Assembly: GCA_029263195.1 (NCBI GenBank)
Contig: JAJCXX010000036.1
Span: forward strand, 1 to 50,005
Direction: 5' to 3'
Origin: Acidimicrobiales bacterium
GTDB lineage: Bacteria > Actinomycetota > Acidimicrobiia > Acidimicrobiales > Aldehydirespiratoraceae
Length of the DNA: 50,005 nt
Of the stretch, positions 44,301-49,933 are shown in pieces (the first letter of the stretch is position 1; every line of letters begins with the position of its first letter). The notes beneath the pieces are model-generated. The model worked only from the letters and a program-made list of their open reading frames with translations. It was not told the origin of the DNA and searched no databases. Made by a program: the position numbers and the translations under genes.

Positions 44301-45255
44301 CGGCTACACCGGCCAACGAGCCGACGACACCGGACTCATGTACTACAACGCCCGCTACTACGACCCATACCTCGGCCGATTCGCCCAACCAGACACCATC
44401 ATCCCCAACCCCACCAACCCACAAGACCTCAACCGCTACAGCTACGTCAACAACAACCCCATCAACAACTCAGACCCCACCGGACACGTCTGCTACAGCT
44501 CCGGACCCAACAAAGGCAGATGCTACGAGGGCGCTGACGGCGAGGGCTCGGCGCAGACCAGCGAAGAGGAGGTATCGACGGTCAAGATTCTGGCCAACGA
44601 AACCTTCGACCCCAACGGCAGTATCGTGGCGGCGAGGAATGTGCGGTACACCGAATTCGGGGGCCTCACGGGCCAGCAGATCATCGATAGCAGGCGCAAC
44701 TCAGATCTCGGATCACTCAGTGGTTCTGCCCGAAACCAGGCCTTTGTTGAGGGACTCGTGCTCGACAGGGACGGCACCCGCATCACGGTTGGTCACCTAA
44801 CCAGAGACGCAGCGGTCCGGTTCGCGCAGAACGTTGCCGTGGGCGCAGCGGCGATTGCTTTCGCCAGCGCAGTATGTACCACCGGTGTGGGATGTATTGC
44901 GGTCGCAGGCTTTGTAGCGGGTGGAGCTACGAACGTTCTCGTCGCTGATCCCCTGGCCGATTGCGCTGTTGGCAACTGCCACATCCCAGGACCCACCGAA
45001 GCTGGCGTAAACGCGATCAACGGAGGCGTCACAGGAGCGACCGCCGCGCTCATCGGCTCGAATACCGCGTCCGCGGTTGGAGCGAACCGATCCACGATCG
45101 GGTTGATTGGGGCGCTGAGAACTACGGCAAGCAACGACGGTTACCGGCTAGCCCCCGGGATTGTCAGTGGTGTGGTCGTCTCACAGGCTCCATATCGAGG
45201 CGCTGCCGCTGGACTGCGCTCGCTGGTGGAAGCGGCGACTGGCAGTTTTCAATGA
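38365..45255 (+). CDS. Secreted RHS/YD-repeat polymorphic toxin
   Basis: The 2,296-residue protein has a signal peptide ending near ALAQE, which includes a tandem VGVVGR repeat. Next come a beta-rich N-terminal part (to about 390), a SpvB/TcdB-like segment (PAPAAGAAPSVSLVYSSASV, about 399), a CBM6-like carbohydrate-binding domain (about 746-882: QIEAEDYMSSNGG to NVNWIRF), and many YD repeats (about 1136-1945; YDGYGNV, YDAYGNL, YDNLNRL). The RHS core end is at about 1998-2045 (ARYYDPYLGRF, NRYSYVNNNPIN, DPTGH). The last 240 residues are the variable toxin tip. Start at ATG 38,365 or 38,371. Its stop overlaps the start of the immunity candidate by four bases. The shell should enclose the tip until delivery; the toxin activity is unknown. 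Confidence 0.9.
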   Translation: MRMSVGVVGRVGVVGRVGVVAGFAVVAALLPSGALAQERAVPVDDPVPVDDVVPVLLDPRDIAELGLDELFEERPPPVVSGVGDVGLGDPSLWPVDGEGVPVVPVVVEDDWRGRVVEPVVGSPVGRSGWVKGAGSVVGDVSGVAVLDGLPVEVRAVGSGAAGFEARVEVLGAEVARELSPLGAAVAVEWRGVESSGGVVDVELDVGDFAVGSAMVGERLRVTGFRSCVSEDVEFDVVSEAVGGVVSEGLSRVDSRTRVVCGWEVDVPIVDSGVGWVTVRVDLDELDRRRGDERGAAERAGTGRVALEAALGSEAQVRVVSEPVAVEISTEWASQAESAGLSSKAGVESLSSGGVILAMSSSSAGPSGDFGALPVPLLGAADVGPYSGSAEYVYDIEVPAPAAGAAPSVSLVYSSASVDGLNTQSNTQVGGVGVGWSLAAGGSITREWGNCGVVEPGHSNPNELCDAGDRYVLTLNGRGSRLIAEGTANEFRLEDDPHWRVLRKFTASGTGDSEGEWWEVTTPDGTVYEFGRDAARQSVASGWVSSTSACSGAALCRRGWQWALDEARDTNGNEIVYSYTPEYNYYQFWGSSWPSNPASGYRVDYIRALQLDSIYYTNGSGPGSGNARIMFRWETRCDIYGPGYEECDPLDFWTATRNYPDTPLDLWCRNGAKQTTCLQDGQSFWSGSRLGSIQTQVWRGGSDWNTVATHDLAQSFPEPPADPQGDLSEAKLALLRIHRRPGTGTTYLGIDQIEAEDYMSSNGGVAPYAGPTTGDLDNPVYVGSFSVGDWFKIEDVDLGASSWDPDQVLIRYGSPHDSTIEIRAGSSTGALLATVSLPATGGWELWETVRVNTTAAATSFADVVVVGKTSTSGTETANVNWIRFASSNPGNFLAWPSLPPTDFYSTGSFEWLDNRVFGAALSGVSPMTAARIGTILNPLGGTTTFTYHNNVASVDCPNWPVGWDDNSRICYPLADPFSGPGTWDMWWKRLVVQVDRDDGFNPVVTTAYTYQQPAWAFYDAVGDGDTWNEFRGYNKVTIDVGPTNGLHSSTEMRFFQGMNEDHYESGAQKYSLVAFSDGSTIADHRYWRGRPYEIRSLDTANQPLSATRTLYTGAITTSAPGDKAYFVAPTLTRDISYVPGTDLETRVYTNYDIYGNVANVTEAGEINTTGDERYTDYDYAINTTGWIINTACQVQVWDDDDGNHGGNSDMVSRTRYYYDGGGYCSAPTDGDVSTVDVFRTATGSIAATSIVTDSKGRVTRVTDPLGNDTNTGYDPSYGSVAWTGNDAGHVTTYGYDTFRRLVSTTGPNPGQDTSVLYDGYGNVTTTESPLQTLPSSFDLRITQLNQSGTVPSKIIQFEFIEPGKFAASVTYLDGFGRPLQTQTRHPQDSPWERQVSFTSRDNRGLSERASIPYQYSGDVGTSFLVPTWSTVESHTQTVYDEISRPVAQQLRSNTTMHSETTFAYDGNQTVITDPEGNPRRETYDAYGNLTLAETGTSYLEQTLYVYDAANQISRVMDDQFNLTMINYDVAGQKTSLNDPDTGIWGYTYDNAGNLITQSDGDGTVLWHAYDNLNRLTEQRLANSGGQLLANYSYDSAFKGAPDTATSHEPAGAVTHNIASYNPAGQPTAENWVIPGPAGGNFATTNTYTDAGLIKTVRYPANDTGGLGETLTYGYWGRAKALKSITSDNGTNYVRQVTYDTNGRLSNLTYHGYSNYVTRSVNYDPVTQQRTAVWDLASNFQTPMLRAMGYDLVGNITRLTQVSSVTPMQHECPTYDHLNRLDTSELSTDFCATNSTVGFNWNHNSIGNVTLSHRAGILYYGAGTAGPHAVTSTSSGDSFTYNTDGNMTIRDLAGPGSQTLTYSDHQRLETLNDGATTTTYSYDTNGIRVLADNGTETTLTLAGVYERTVTNTTGATTTETYYYTGPEGLVAMNVDGELTYLFTDNRGGIDATWNPTTQQISNQIYEPYGTIRTNGNFDTTIGYTGQRADDTGLMYYNARYYDPYLGRFAQPDTIIPNPTNPQDLNRYSYVNNNPINNSDPTGHVCYSSGPNKGRCYEGADGEGSAQTSEEEVSTVKILANETFDPNGSIVAARNVRYTEFGGLTGQQIIDSRRNSDLGSLSGSARNQAFVEGLVLDRDGTRITVGHLTRDAAVRFAQNVAVGAAAIAFASAVCTTGVGCIAVAGFVAGGATNVLVADPLADCAVGNCHIPGPTEAGVNAINGGVTGATAALIGSNTASAVGANRSTIGLIGALRTTASNDGYRLAPGIVSGVVVSQAPYRGAAAGLRSLVEAATGSFQ
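38377..38412 (+). repeat. 18-bp tandem repeat in the RHS signal peptide
   Basis: Two exact copies of GTTGGTGTTGTGGGGCGT, with a third partial copy following, encode VGVVGR repeats in the hydrophobic core of the signal peptide. Slippage here would lengthen or shorten the signal sequence in steps of six residues without changing frame. Confidence 0.7.
44341..44552 (+). repeat. RHS core-end repeat R1 (in the full-length toxin gene)
   Basis: This stretch encodes YYNARYYDP through GRCYEGADGEGS. It is nearly identical to R2 (from 45,743) and, from the RF.QPDTII position on, to R3 (from 47,075). Identity drops sharply at the toxin tip that follows, so the repeats are natural sites for recombination that would swap tips. 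Confidence 0.8.
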
Positions 45256-45716
45256 GTCATCCTGATGTGGGGCCTCTTCGCTACGCAGGTACCGAGACCC
45301 GAGGCGTGTTTTTCGTTGGCTACTGGGGAACGTACGTTCTCGCCGTTCTGGGTGGAATCGCTCCCTTGCTTGCAATCGTCTTGACGCTGTCCACAACCGG
45401 CACGACCGCCTCCTCCCTCGTGGTCTTTCACGTAGGTGCTTGGCTCTACGCTCTGATGTTCTTTGCTGCGATCAGCCGAAGCGTGGTCTTGTTGACCGAA
45501 GATCGCATACGGCCGATGTGGGTGACGGAATCATCGATTCCATTGCATGACGTATCAGAGGTTAGGGCAGATAGTGGTGGAAAGAGCGTCGTGGCCGTAC
45601 GCACGGACGGCCACGAAACCCCTCTGCTCAGACTTCCATCTACCGGCGCTGCGGCCAATCCCACCTACGCTCGCCAAGCCGCGAGACAGATCGAATCGGC
45701 CCTCCGAGCCACGTAA
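45252..45716 (+). CDS. Candidate immunity protein 1 (two TM helices plus PH-like domain)
   Basis: The 154-residue product has two membrane helices (about 24-46 and 54-76) with a short loop, then a cytoplasmic-type beta-rich domain (DRIRPMWVTESSIPLHDVSE, GHETPLLRLP) and a final helix, like bacterial PH-type proteins. Its ATG overlaps the RHS stop (ATGA) and its TAA overlaps the next toxin start (TAATG). Location directly after a toxin tip is the standard position of the cognate immunity gene. It has the same layout as candidate 2 but little sequence identity. Role inferred from position. Confidence 0.65.
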   Translation: MSHPDVGPLRYAGTETRGVFFVGYWGTYVLAVLGGIAPLLAIVLTLSTTGTTASSLVVFHVGAWLYALMFFAAISRSVVLLTEDRIRPMWVTESSIPLHDVSEVRADSGGKSVVAVRTDGHETPLLRLPSTGAAANPTYARQAARQIESALRAT

Positions 45717-46597
45717 TGGGCGACACCATCATCGGCCTCTACTACTACAACGCCCGCTACTACGACCCCGTCACCACCAGGTTCACCCAACCCGACACCA
45801 TCATCCCCAACCCCACCAACCCGCAAGACCTCAACCGCTACACCTACGTCAACAACAACCCCATCAACTTCTCAGACCCCACCGGCCACGTCTGCTATAG
45901 CTCCGGACCCAACAAAGGCAGATGCTACGACGGTGCCGACGGCGAGGGCTCTGCCCTGACCCGCGAGGAAGAGGTCGCGACGGTCTGGATCTCCAATAGT
46001 GAGACCTACGACCCCAATGGCAACGTGGCTCCATCGACCAATGTTCGCTACAGCGAGTATGGGAGCCTCTCCGGCCAGGACATCATCGACAGCATGCGCG
46101 GCAGCGCTAGCTCCGGCGATCGCACCGGAGCCGACCTCCGCGGATTCAGAGTCGAACAGCTGACCCTTGACCGCGACAACTCCCGGGGCCATGTCGGCAT
46201 TGTCACGTGGGCGAGTATCGGCAGGGCAGTTCGTGACAATCGGTCGCTGCTCATCGGCATAGCCTCCGCTGCGTCCTGTGCCGGCACGATCGGTGCGACA
46301 TGTATCGTTCTAACCGCTGCGGCCTGGGGCGTGCGCTCCGAGCAGCGCGATGGTCTTGGGCTTTCACGAGCCGATGTAGCCGATGGGATACTGACCCTGG
46401 CAACGTTGGGAGCGGTCAAGGCTCCTGCCTCGCTCGGAGCAAATCCGGCCGCGTATCCCAACGAAATACTTGGACCGCCAGCAGTGGCGAACCTCAGCCA
46501 ACAACTCATCACGTCTGGGTCGGCATCACTTCCTTCGGTTATTCTGCCATCGGCATGTGCTGCCGGCTACAACAGTGCCTACTGCGCCGGTGGCTAG
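45716..46597 (+). CDS. Orphan RHS tip 2 (core end plus toxin domain)
   Basis: The 293-residue frame starts inside an RHS core copy (LYYYNARYYDP, RFTQPDTII, DPTGHVCYSSG) with no signal peptide or YD repeats, then continues with a toxin region related to that of the full-length protein: EEEVATVWIS, NVRYSEYGSLSGQDIIDSMR, RVEQLTLDRDNSRG, then a hydrophobic segment with a Cys pair (AASCAGTIGATCIVL). It cannot be secreted alone, so it is a displaced cassette kept for recombination with the main gene. A deletion of about 12 codons joins DTIIG to YYYNAR relative to the main gene. Confidence 0.8.
   Translation: MGDTIIGLYYYNARYYDPVTTRFTQPDTIIPNPTNPQDLNRYTYVNNNPINFSDPTGHVCYSSGPNKGRCYDGADGEGSALTREEEVATVWISNSETYDPNGNVAPSTNVRYSEYGSLSGQDIIDSMRGSASSGDRTGADLRGFRVEQLTLDRDNSRGHVGIVTWASIGRAVRDNRSLLIGIASAASCAGTIGATCIVLTAAAWGVRSEQRDGLGLSRADVADGILTLATLGAVKAPASLGANPAAYPNEILGPPAVANLSQQLITSGSASLPSVILPSACAAGYNSAYCAGG
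45743..45953 (+). repeat. RHS core-end repeat R2
   Basis: Second copy of the core-end repeat, at the start of orphan tip 2; it shares long blocks with R1 and R3, such as the CAACAACAACCCCATCAAC block and the block coding for SSGPNKGRCY. Confidence 0.8.
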
Positions 46598-47072
46598 TCC
46601 TGATCGTCCTAGCGGCGACCGTGTGTACAGACCTGACGCGCTGTACTGGCTGACTCGCGTGGTGTCATTACCGCTGGCGATCGGGATTCTCGTGCTTGTT
46701 CTCATCGATCAATCCTCATCCTGGCGGTCCGAGCCCGTCTGGTGGTTCTTGGCGGTGCTCGCTGGCCTGATCACGGTGCTCGCGTGTCGACTTCCTTGGG
46801 TGGGCATCCGCACACGGGGAGACGAACTTGTCTTGACCAACGAGTTCCGATCTCGACGGATCGACAGATCGTTGGTTGATTCTGCTCATTCCCAGAAGAT
46901 CGAGAGTCCCTTCTTCCCCCGTTGGGAACTCACATTCTCTATCGGTGACGGTAGCCATGTCCGGTTCAACCCGATCGTTGCGCGGCTACGCCCCAACAAT
47001 CGGCTCGACGCGATTGTCGATGACCTCAACGAATGGATCACGACTGCGTCCGCTACTGCGACGCAGCCGTGA
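46575..47072 (+). CDS. Candidate immunity protein 2 (two TM helices plus PH-like domain)
   Basis: About 165 residues from GTG 46,575 (GTG 46,590 is also possible), overlapping the end of orphan tip 2. Two membrane helices (about 27-45 and 55-73) precede a beta-rich domain (WVGIRTRGDELVLTNEFRSR, WELTFSIGDGSHVRF) and a final helix, the same architecture as candidate 1. The last ten codons (TASATATQP) are read from DNA related to the RHS core repeat in another frame. Position and layout suggest immunity to tip 2. Confidence 0.6.
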   Translation: MPTAPVASPDRPSGDRVYRPDALYWLTRVVSLPLAIGILVLVLIDQSSSWRSEPVWWFLAVLAGLITVLACRLPWVGIRTRGDELVLTNEFRSRRIDRSLVDSAHSQKIESPFFPRWELTFSIGDGSHVRFNPIVARLRPNNRLDAIVDDLNEWITTASATATQP

Positions 47073-47653
47073 ACAGGTTCACCCAACCCGACACCATCAT
47101 CCACAACCCCGCCAACCCACAAGACCTCAACCGCTACAGCTACGTCAACAACAACCCCAGCAACAACTCAGACCCCACCGGGCACGTCTGCTACAGCTCG
47201 GGACCCAACAAAGGCAGATGCTACGACGGCGAGGCTTGGGCCGTGACTCCAGATGAGGAGCGAGCAACGGTCAGAATCCTTTCGCCGGATGTTGAACTAC
47301 CTGATGGGAGCCAACAGGCCAGCGAAAATATTCGTTACTCGGAATTTGGCGATCTAACCGGGTTCGAAATCTGGCAGAACTATCGGTACTCACATTCAAG
47401 GGGTCTGTGGGCAGGAGACACTGACATGTTGTTCTTGGAACAGCTCGCGCTGGATCGTTGCGGTTGCCGTTGGGAGGTATCTGACATTCCCGGCTTAGGT
47501 GTCGTCGAGTGGGCTGCGGGAAGTGTTATCGCTTCCATCGAGGACTATCGGAACTGCCTCCAGCAGGCAACATGTCTCACGGGGCTGGTGATCGTGACGA
47601 TGTTGAGTGCTCCGGTCGCATTTGGTGGATGGGTCTGGTGCACGATCAGATGA
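47033..47653 (+). CDS. Orphan RHS tip 3 (core end plus toxin domain)
   Basis: The 206-residue frame starts inside the immunity 2 gene in another frame; its opening VRYCDAAVNRFTQPDTII is a worn version of ARYYDPVTTRFTQPDTII. The core end continues to GRCYDGE and the toxin region is again related: DEERATVRIL, NIRYSEFGDLTGFEIW, FLEQLALDRCGCR, then a hydrophobic end with CLQQATCLTGLV. GTG 47,069 overlapping the immunity stop is an alternative start. No immunity gene follows before the island end. Confidence 0.7.
   Translation: MDHDCVRYCDAAVNRFTQPDTIIHNPANPQDLNRYSYVNNNPSNNSDPTGHVCYSSGPNKGRCYDGEAWAVTPDEERATVRILSPDVELPDGSQQASENIRYSEFGDLTGFEIWQNYRYSHSRGLWAGDTDMLFLEQLALDRCGCRWEVSDIPGLGVVEWAAGSVIASIEDYRNCLQQATCLTGLVIVTMLSAPVAFGGWVWCTIR
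47075..47232 (+). repeat. RHS core-end repeat R3
   Basis: Third copy of the core-end repeat. It is shorter and more diverged at its 5' side, where homology continues back to about 47,045 inside the immunity 2 gene, read there in a different frame. Confidence 0.8.
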
Positions 47654-47712
47654 CATCCGACGTGGCTGGCGAGACATGACTCGAGTCAGCGCATCTTCGC
47701 GGGGACAACCCG

Positions 47713-47736
47713 CTGTTGTTCACTGCTAGTTGCACG
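47713..47736. repeat. 24-bp repeat shared with the left island end
   Basis: Exact copy of 36,770-36,793 (CTGTTGTTCACTGCTAGTTG and four more bases). It lies about 60 bp inside the tRNA-Pro att site, as expected for arm-type recombinase sites or for element end sequence. Confidence 0.6.
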
Positions 47737-47794
47737 GCGCCGCGATCGGGGCGCGCGGCCTCTGGAGAAAACACGCGCTGACCAGGGCTTTTTG

Positions 47795-47868
47795 TCGGGA
47801 CGGCGGGATTTGAACCCACGACCCCCTGCTCCCAAAGCAGGTGCGCTACCGAGCTGCGCCACGTCCCG
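47795..47868 (-). tRNA. tRNA-Pro (anticodon UGG), intact
   Basis: A complete cloverleaf folds on the minus strand: acceptor CGGGACG/CGTCCCG, D arm GGCGCAGCTCGGTAGCGC, anticodon stem CCTGC/GCAGG with loop TTTGGGA (anticodon TGG), T arm GTGGG-TTCAAAT-CCCGC and discriminator A. CCA is not encoded. Its 3' part forms the att repeat of the adjoining island, which has restored the gene. Confidence 0.95.
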
Positions 47869-47961
47869 TTTTCTTCGGACACCGTACGGCTTGGGCCGGT
47901 CGGTTACGACGCAGCAAGGCTACCGTCGGCCCGCTGATACGCGTGATGGCCACAATCTGGC

Positions 47962-48435
47962 TCAGGTGAGGTCGGGCAGCATCCCGTTGCCGAGGTGATC
48001 GAAGACGAGCGACGACTCGAGATGTCCGATCTCCGGAAACGAGCTGAACGTCTCGACCACGACCTGTCTCAAGTGCGCAGTATCTCGCACACAGATGTGG
48101 ACGATGAAGTCGTTGGCCCCCGTCACGTGGAAGATGTTGGCCACCTCGCGCATGGGCTTCATGTGGTCGAGGAAGGCGCTCACCTCGTCGGCATTCTGGC
48201 GACGAAGCCGCACCGACACGATGGCCTGCATTCCGATGCCCAACACCGCTGGTTCCACGTCGGCGTGGAAGCCCTTGAGCACCTGTTCACGTTCCAGCCT
48301 CCGGGTTCGCTCCGAGCAGGTCGACGGTGACACTCCGATCGCTGCCGCAATCTGCTTGTTGGACAGCCGTGCTTTGTGCTGAAGAAGCCGGATGATGTGG
48401 AGATCTGTGCTGTCAGGGAGGCGATTGGTGGCCAT
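47962..48435 (-). CDS. Lrp/AsnC family transcriptional regulator
   Basis: The 157-residue protein has an N-terminal HTH (DSTDLHIIRLLQHKARLSNK, GVSPSTCSERTRRLE) and a C-terminal RAM ligand/oligomer domain (ADVEPAVLGIGMQAIVSVRL, GANDFIVHICV). It is divergent from the tyrosine phenol-lyase gene with a 93-bp gap, so it is likely the amino-acid-responsive regulator of that gene. A palindrome ATTCCGAAT lies at its start codon (48,437-48,445) and could be an operator. ATG 48,456 is an alternative start. Confidence 0.88.
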   Translation of the reverse strand: MATNRLPDSTDLHIIRLLQHKARLSNKQIAAAIGVSPSTCSERTRRLEREQVLKGFHADVEPAVLGIGMQAIVSVRLRRQNADEVSAFLDHMKPMREVANIFHVTGANDFIVHICVRDTAHLRQVVVETFSSFPEIGHLESSLVFDHLGNGMLPDLT

Positions 48436-48528
48436 ATTCCGAATAGTGTACGGCATCTCTACCTACGGCGGAGAAATCAGTCAGAATTGATGGTCGAAAC
48501 CGGATAATCGTCGAATCAGGAGAACATC

Positions 48529-49917
48529 ATGAATTCCTCCCACCGCACCTGGGCCGAGCCGTGGAAGATCAAGATGGTTGAGCCGATCCGTATGACAACT
48601 CAGGCCGAGCGCGAGGCGGCCATTTTCGAGGCTGGCTACAACACCTTTCTGCTCGAAGCCGACGACGTGTATATCGACCTGCTCACCGACTCGGGCACCT
48701 CAGCCATGTCGGATCAGCAGTGGTCGGCGCTGATGCTCGGCGACGAGTCCTACGCCGGATCGAAGAGCTTCTACAAACTCGTCGAGGCCGTTCGAGACGT
48801 ATACGGCTACGAGGAACTGATCCCCACCCATCAGGGAAGGGGCGCCGAGCACATCCTCAGCCAGATCCTCATCTCCGAGGGCGACGTAGTGCCGGGCAAC
48901 ATGTACTTCACGACAACCCGCTTCCATCAGGAGATGGCTGGCGGCAAGTTCGTCGACGTGATCCTCGACGAGGCCCACGATCCCCACAGCCTCCACCCGT
49001 TCAAGGGCAACATCGACATGGCGAAGCTCCGGGCGGTGGTCGACGAGCACGGAGCGGAGCGGGTGCCCTATGTGTCGTTCGAGACCAACGTCAACATGGC
49101 GGGCGGTCAGCCGGTGTCGCTGGCCAACATGAAGGAGGTCTACGAATACTGCGCGCCTCTCGGGATTCTCGTGATGCTCGATGCCACCCGCGCCGCGGAG
49201 AACGCCTACTTCATCCAGCAACGCGAGTTCGGCTACCACGACCAGCCGCTCGCTCAGATTCTGAGAGAGATGACCTCGTATTCCGACGGGGCGACCGTGT
49301 CGTCCAAGAAGGACAACCTCGTAAACATCGGTGGATTCCTCGCAGTGCGCGACCCCGAACTGGCCCGACAAGCCCGCTCGATGCTGGTGGCCTTCGAAGG
49401 GCTCCATACCTACGGCGGAATGTCGGGGCGCGACATGGAGGCCCTGGCAGCCGGCATCCGTGAGATGGTGCGGACCGACGACCACATCCGCAGCCGGGTC
49501 GGTCAGGTGGAGTACATCGGCGACGCGCTGATCAAGGCCGGCATACCTGTCATCCGTCCGGTCGGAGGGCACGGCGTGTTCCTCGACGCCGGAACCATTC
49601 TCGATCATGTGCCCCAGGATCAGTTCCCGGCTCAGGCACTCGCCGCGGCGATATATGTCGACTCGGGAGTGAGAGGAATGGAGCGTGGTGTCGTCTCGGC
49701 CGGACGCGACCCGCAAACCGGCGAGAATCGTCACCCGAATCTCGAGCTGGTGCGGCTCACGATCCCGCGTCGTGTCTACACCCAGTCGCACATGGATGTG
49801 ACCGCCGAGTCGGTGATCCGGGTCTACGAGAACCGCGAGAGTGTCGGAGGTCTCAGGTTCACCTACGAACCCGACACCCTCCGCTTCTTCCAAGCCCGCT
49901 TCGAACCAGTCACCTGA
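48529..49917 (+). CDS. tpl: Tyrosine phenol-lyase-like PLP enzyme
   Basis: The 462-residue protein belongs to the tryptophanase/tyrosine phenol-lyase group: LLTDSGTSAMSDQQW, PTHQGRGAE, MYFTTTRFHQE, LDATRAAENAYF, PLP lysine in SSKKDNLVNIGGF, and FTYEPDTLRFF. The motif GMERGVVSAGR has Arg386 at the place where tyrosine phenol-lyases have their phenol-binding Arg (Arg381 in Citrobacter, from memory) and tryptophanases have Ile (VEIGS). It would split tyrosine to phenol, pyruvate and ammonia. AGGAGA precedes the ATG. A 55-bp palindrome lies 16 bp after the stop. Confidence 0.75.
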   Translation: MNSSHRTWAEPWKIKMVEPIRMTTQAEREAAIFEAGYNTFLLEADDVYIDLLTDSGTSAMSDQQWSALMLGDESYAGSKSFYKLVEAVRDVYGYEELIPTHQGRGAEHILSQILISEGDVVPGNMYFTTTRFHQEMAGGKFVDVILDEAHDPHSLHPFKGNIDMAKLRAVVDEHGAERVPYVSFETNVNMAGGQPVSLANMKEVYEYCAPLGILVMLDATRAAENAYFIQQREFGYHDQPLAQILREMTSYSDGATVSSKKDNLVNIGGFLAVRDPELARQARSMLVAFEGLHTYGGMSGRDMEALAAGIREMVRTDDHIRSRVGQVEYIGDALIKAGIPVIRPVGGHGVFLDAGTILDHVPQDQFPAQALAAAIYVDSGVRGMERGVVSAGRDPQTGENRHPNLELVRLTIPRRVYTQSHMDVTAESVIRVYENRESVGGLRFTYEPDTLRFFQARFEPVT

Positions 49918-49933
49918 CCCACCCCACCCCAAT

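Noticed and set aside
47646..47882. A minus-strand frame with LLWEQGVVGSNPAVPTK
   Set aside because: It translates the tRNA-Pro gene and island end; it is not a protein gene.
48470..48480. GAAATCAG word before the tyrosine phenol-lyase gene, as a possible fourth palindromic element
   Set aside because: No complementary arm lies at the proper distance, so it is not a copy of the 55-bp element.
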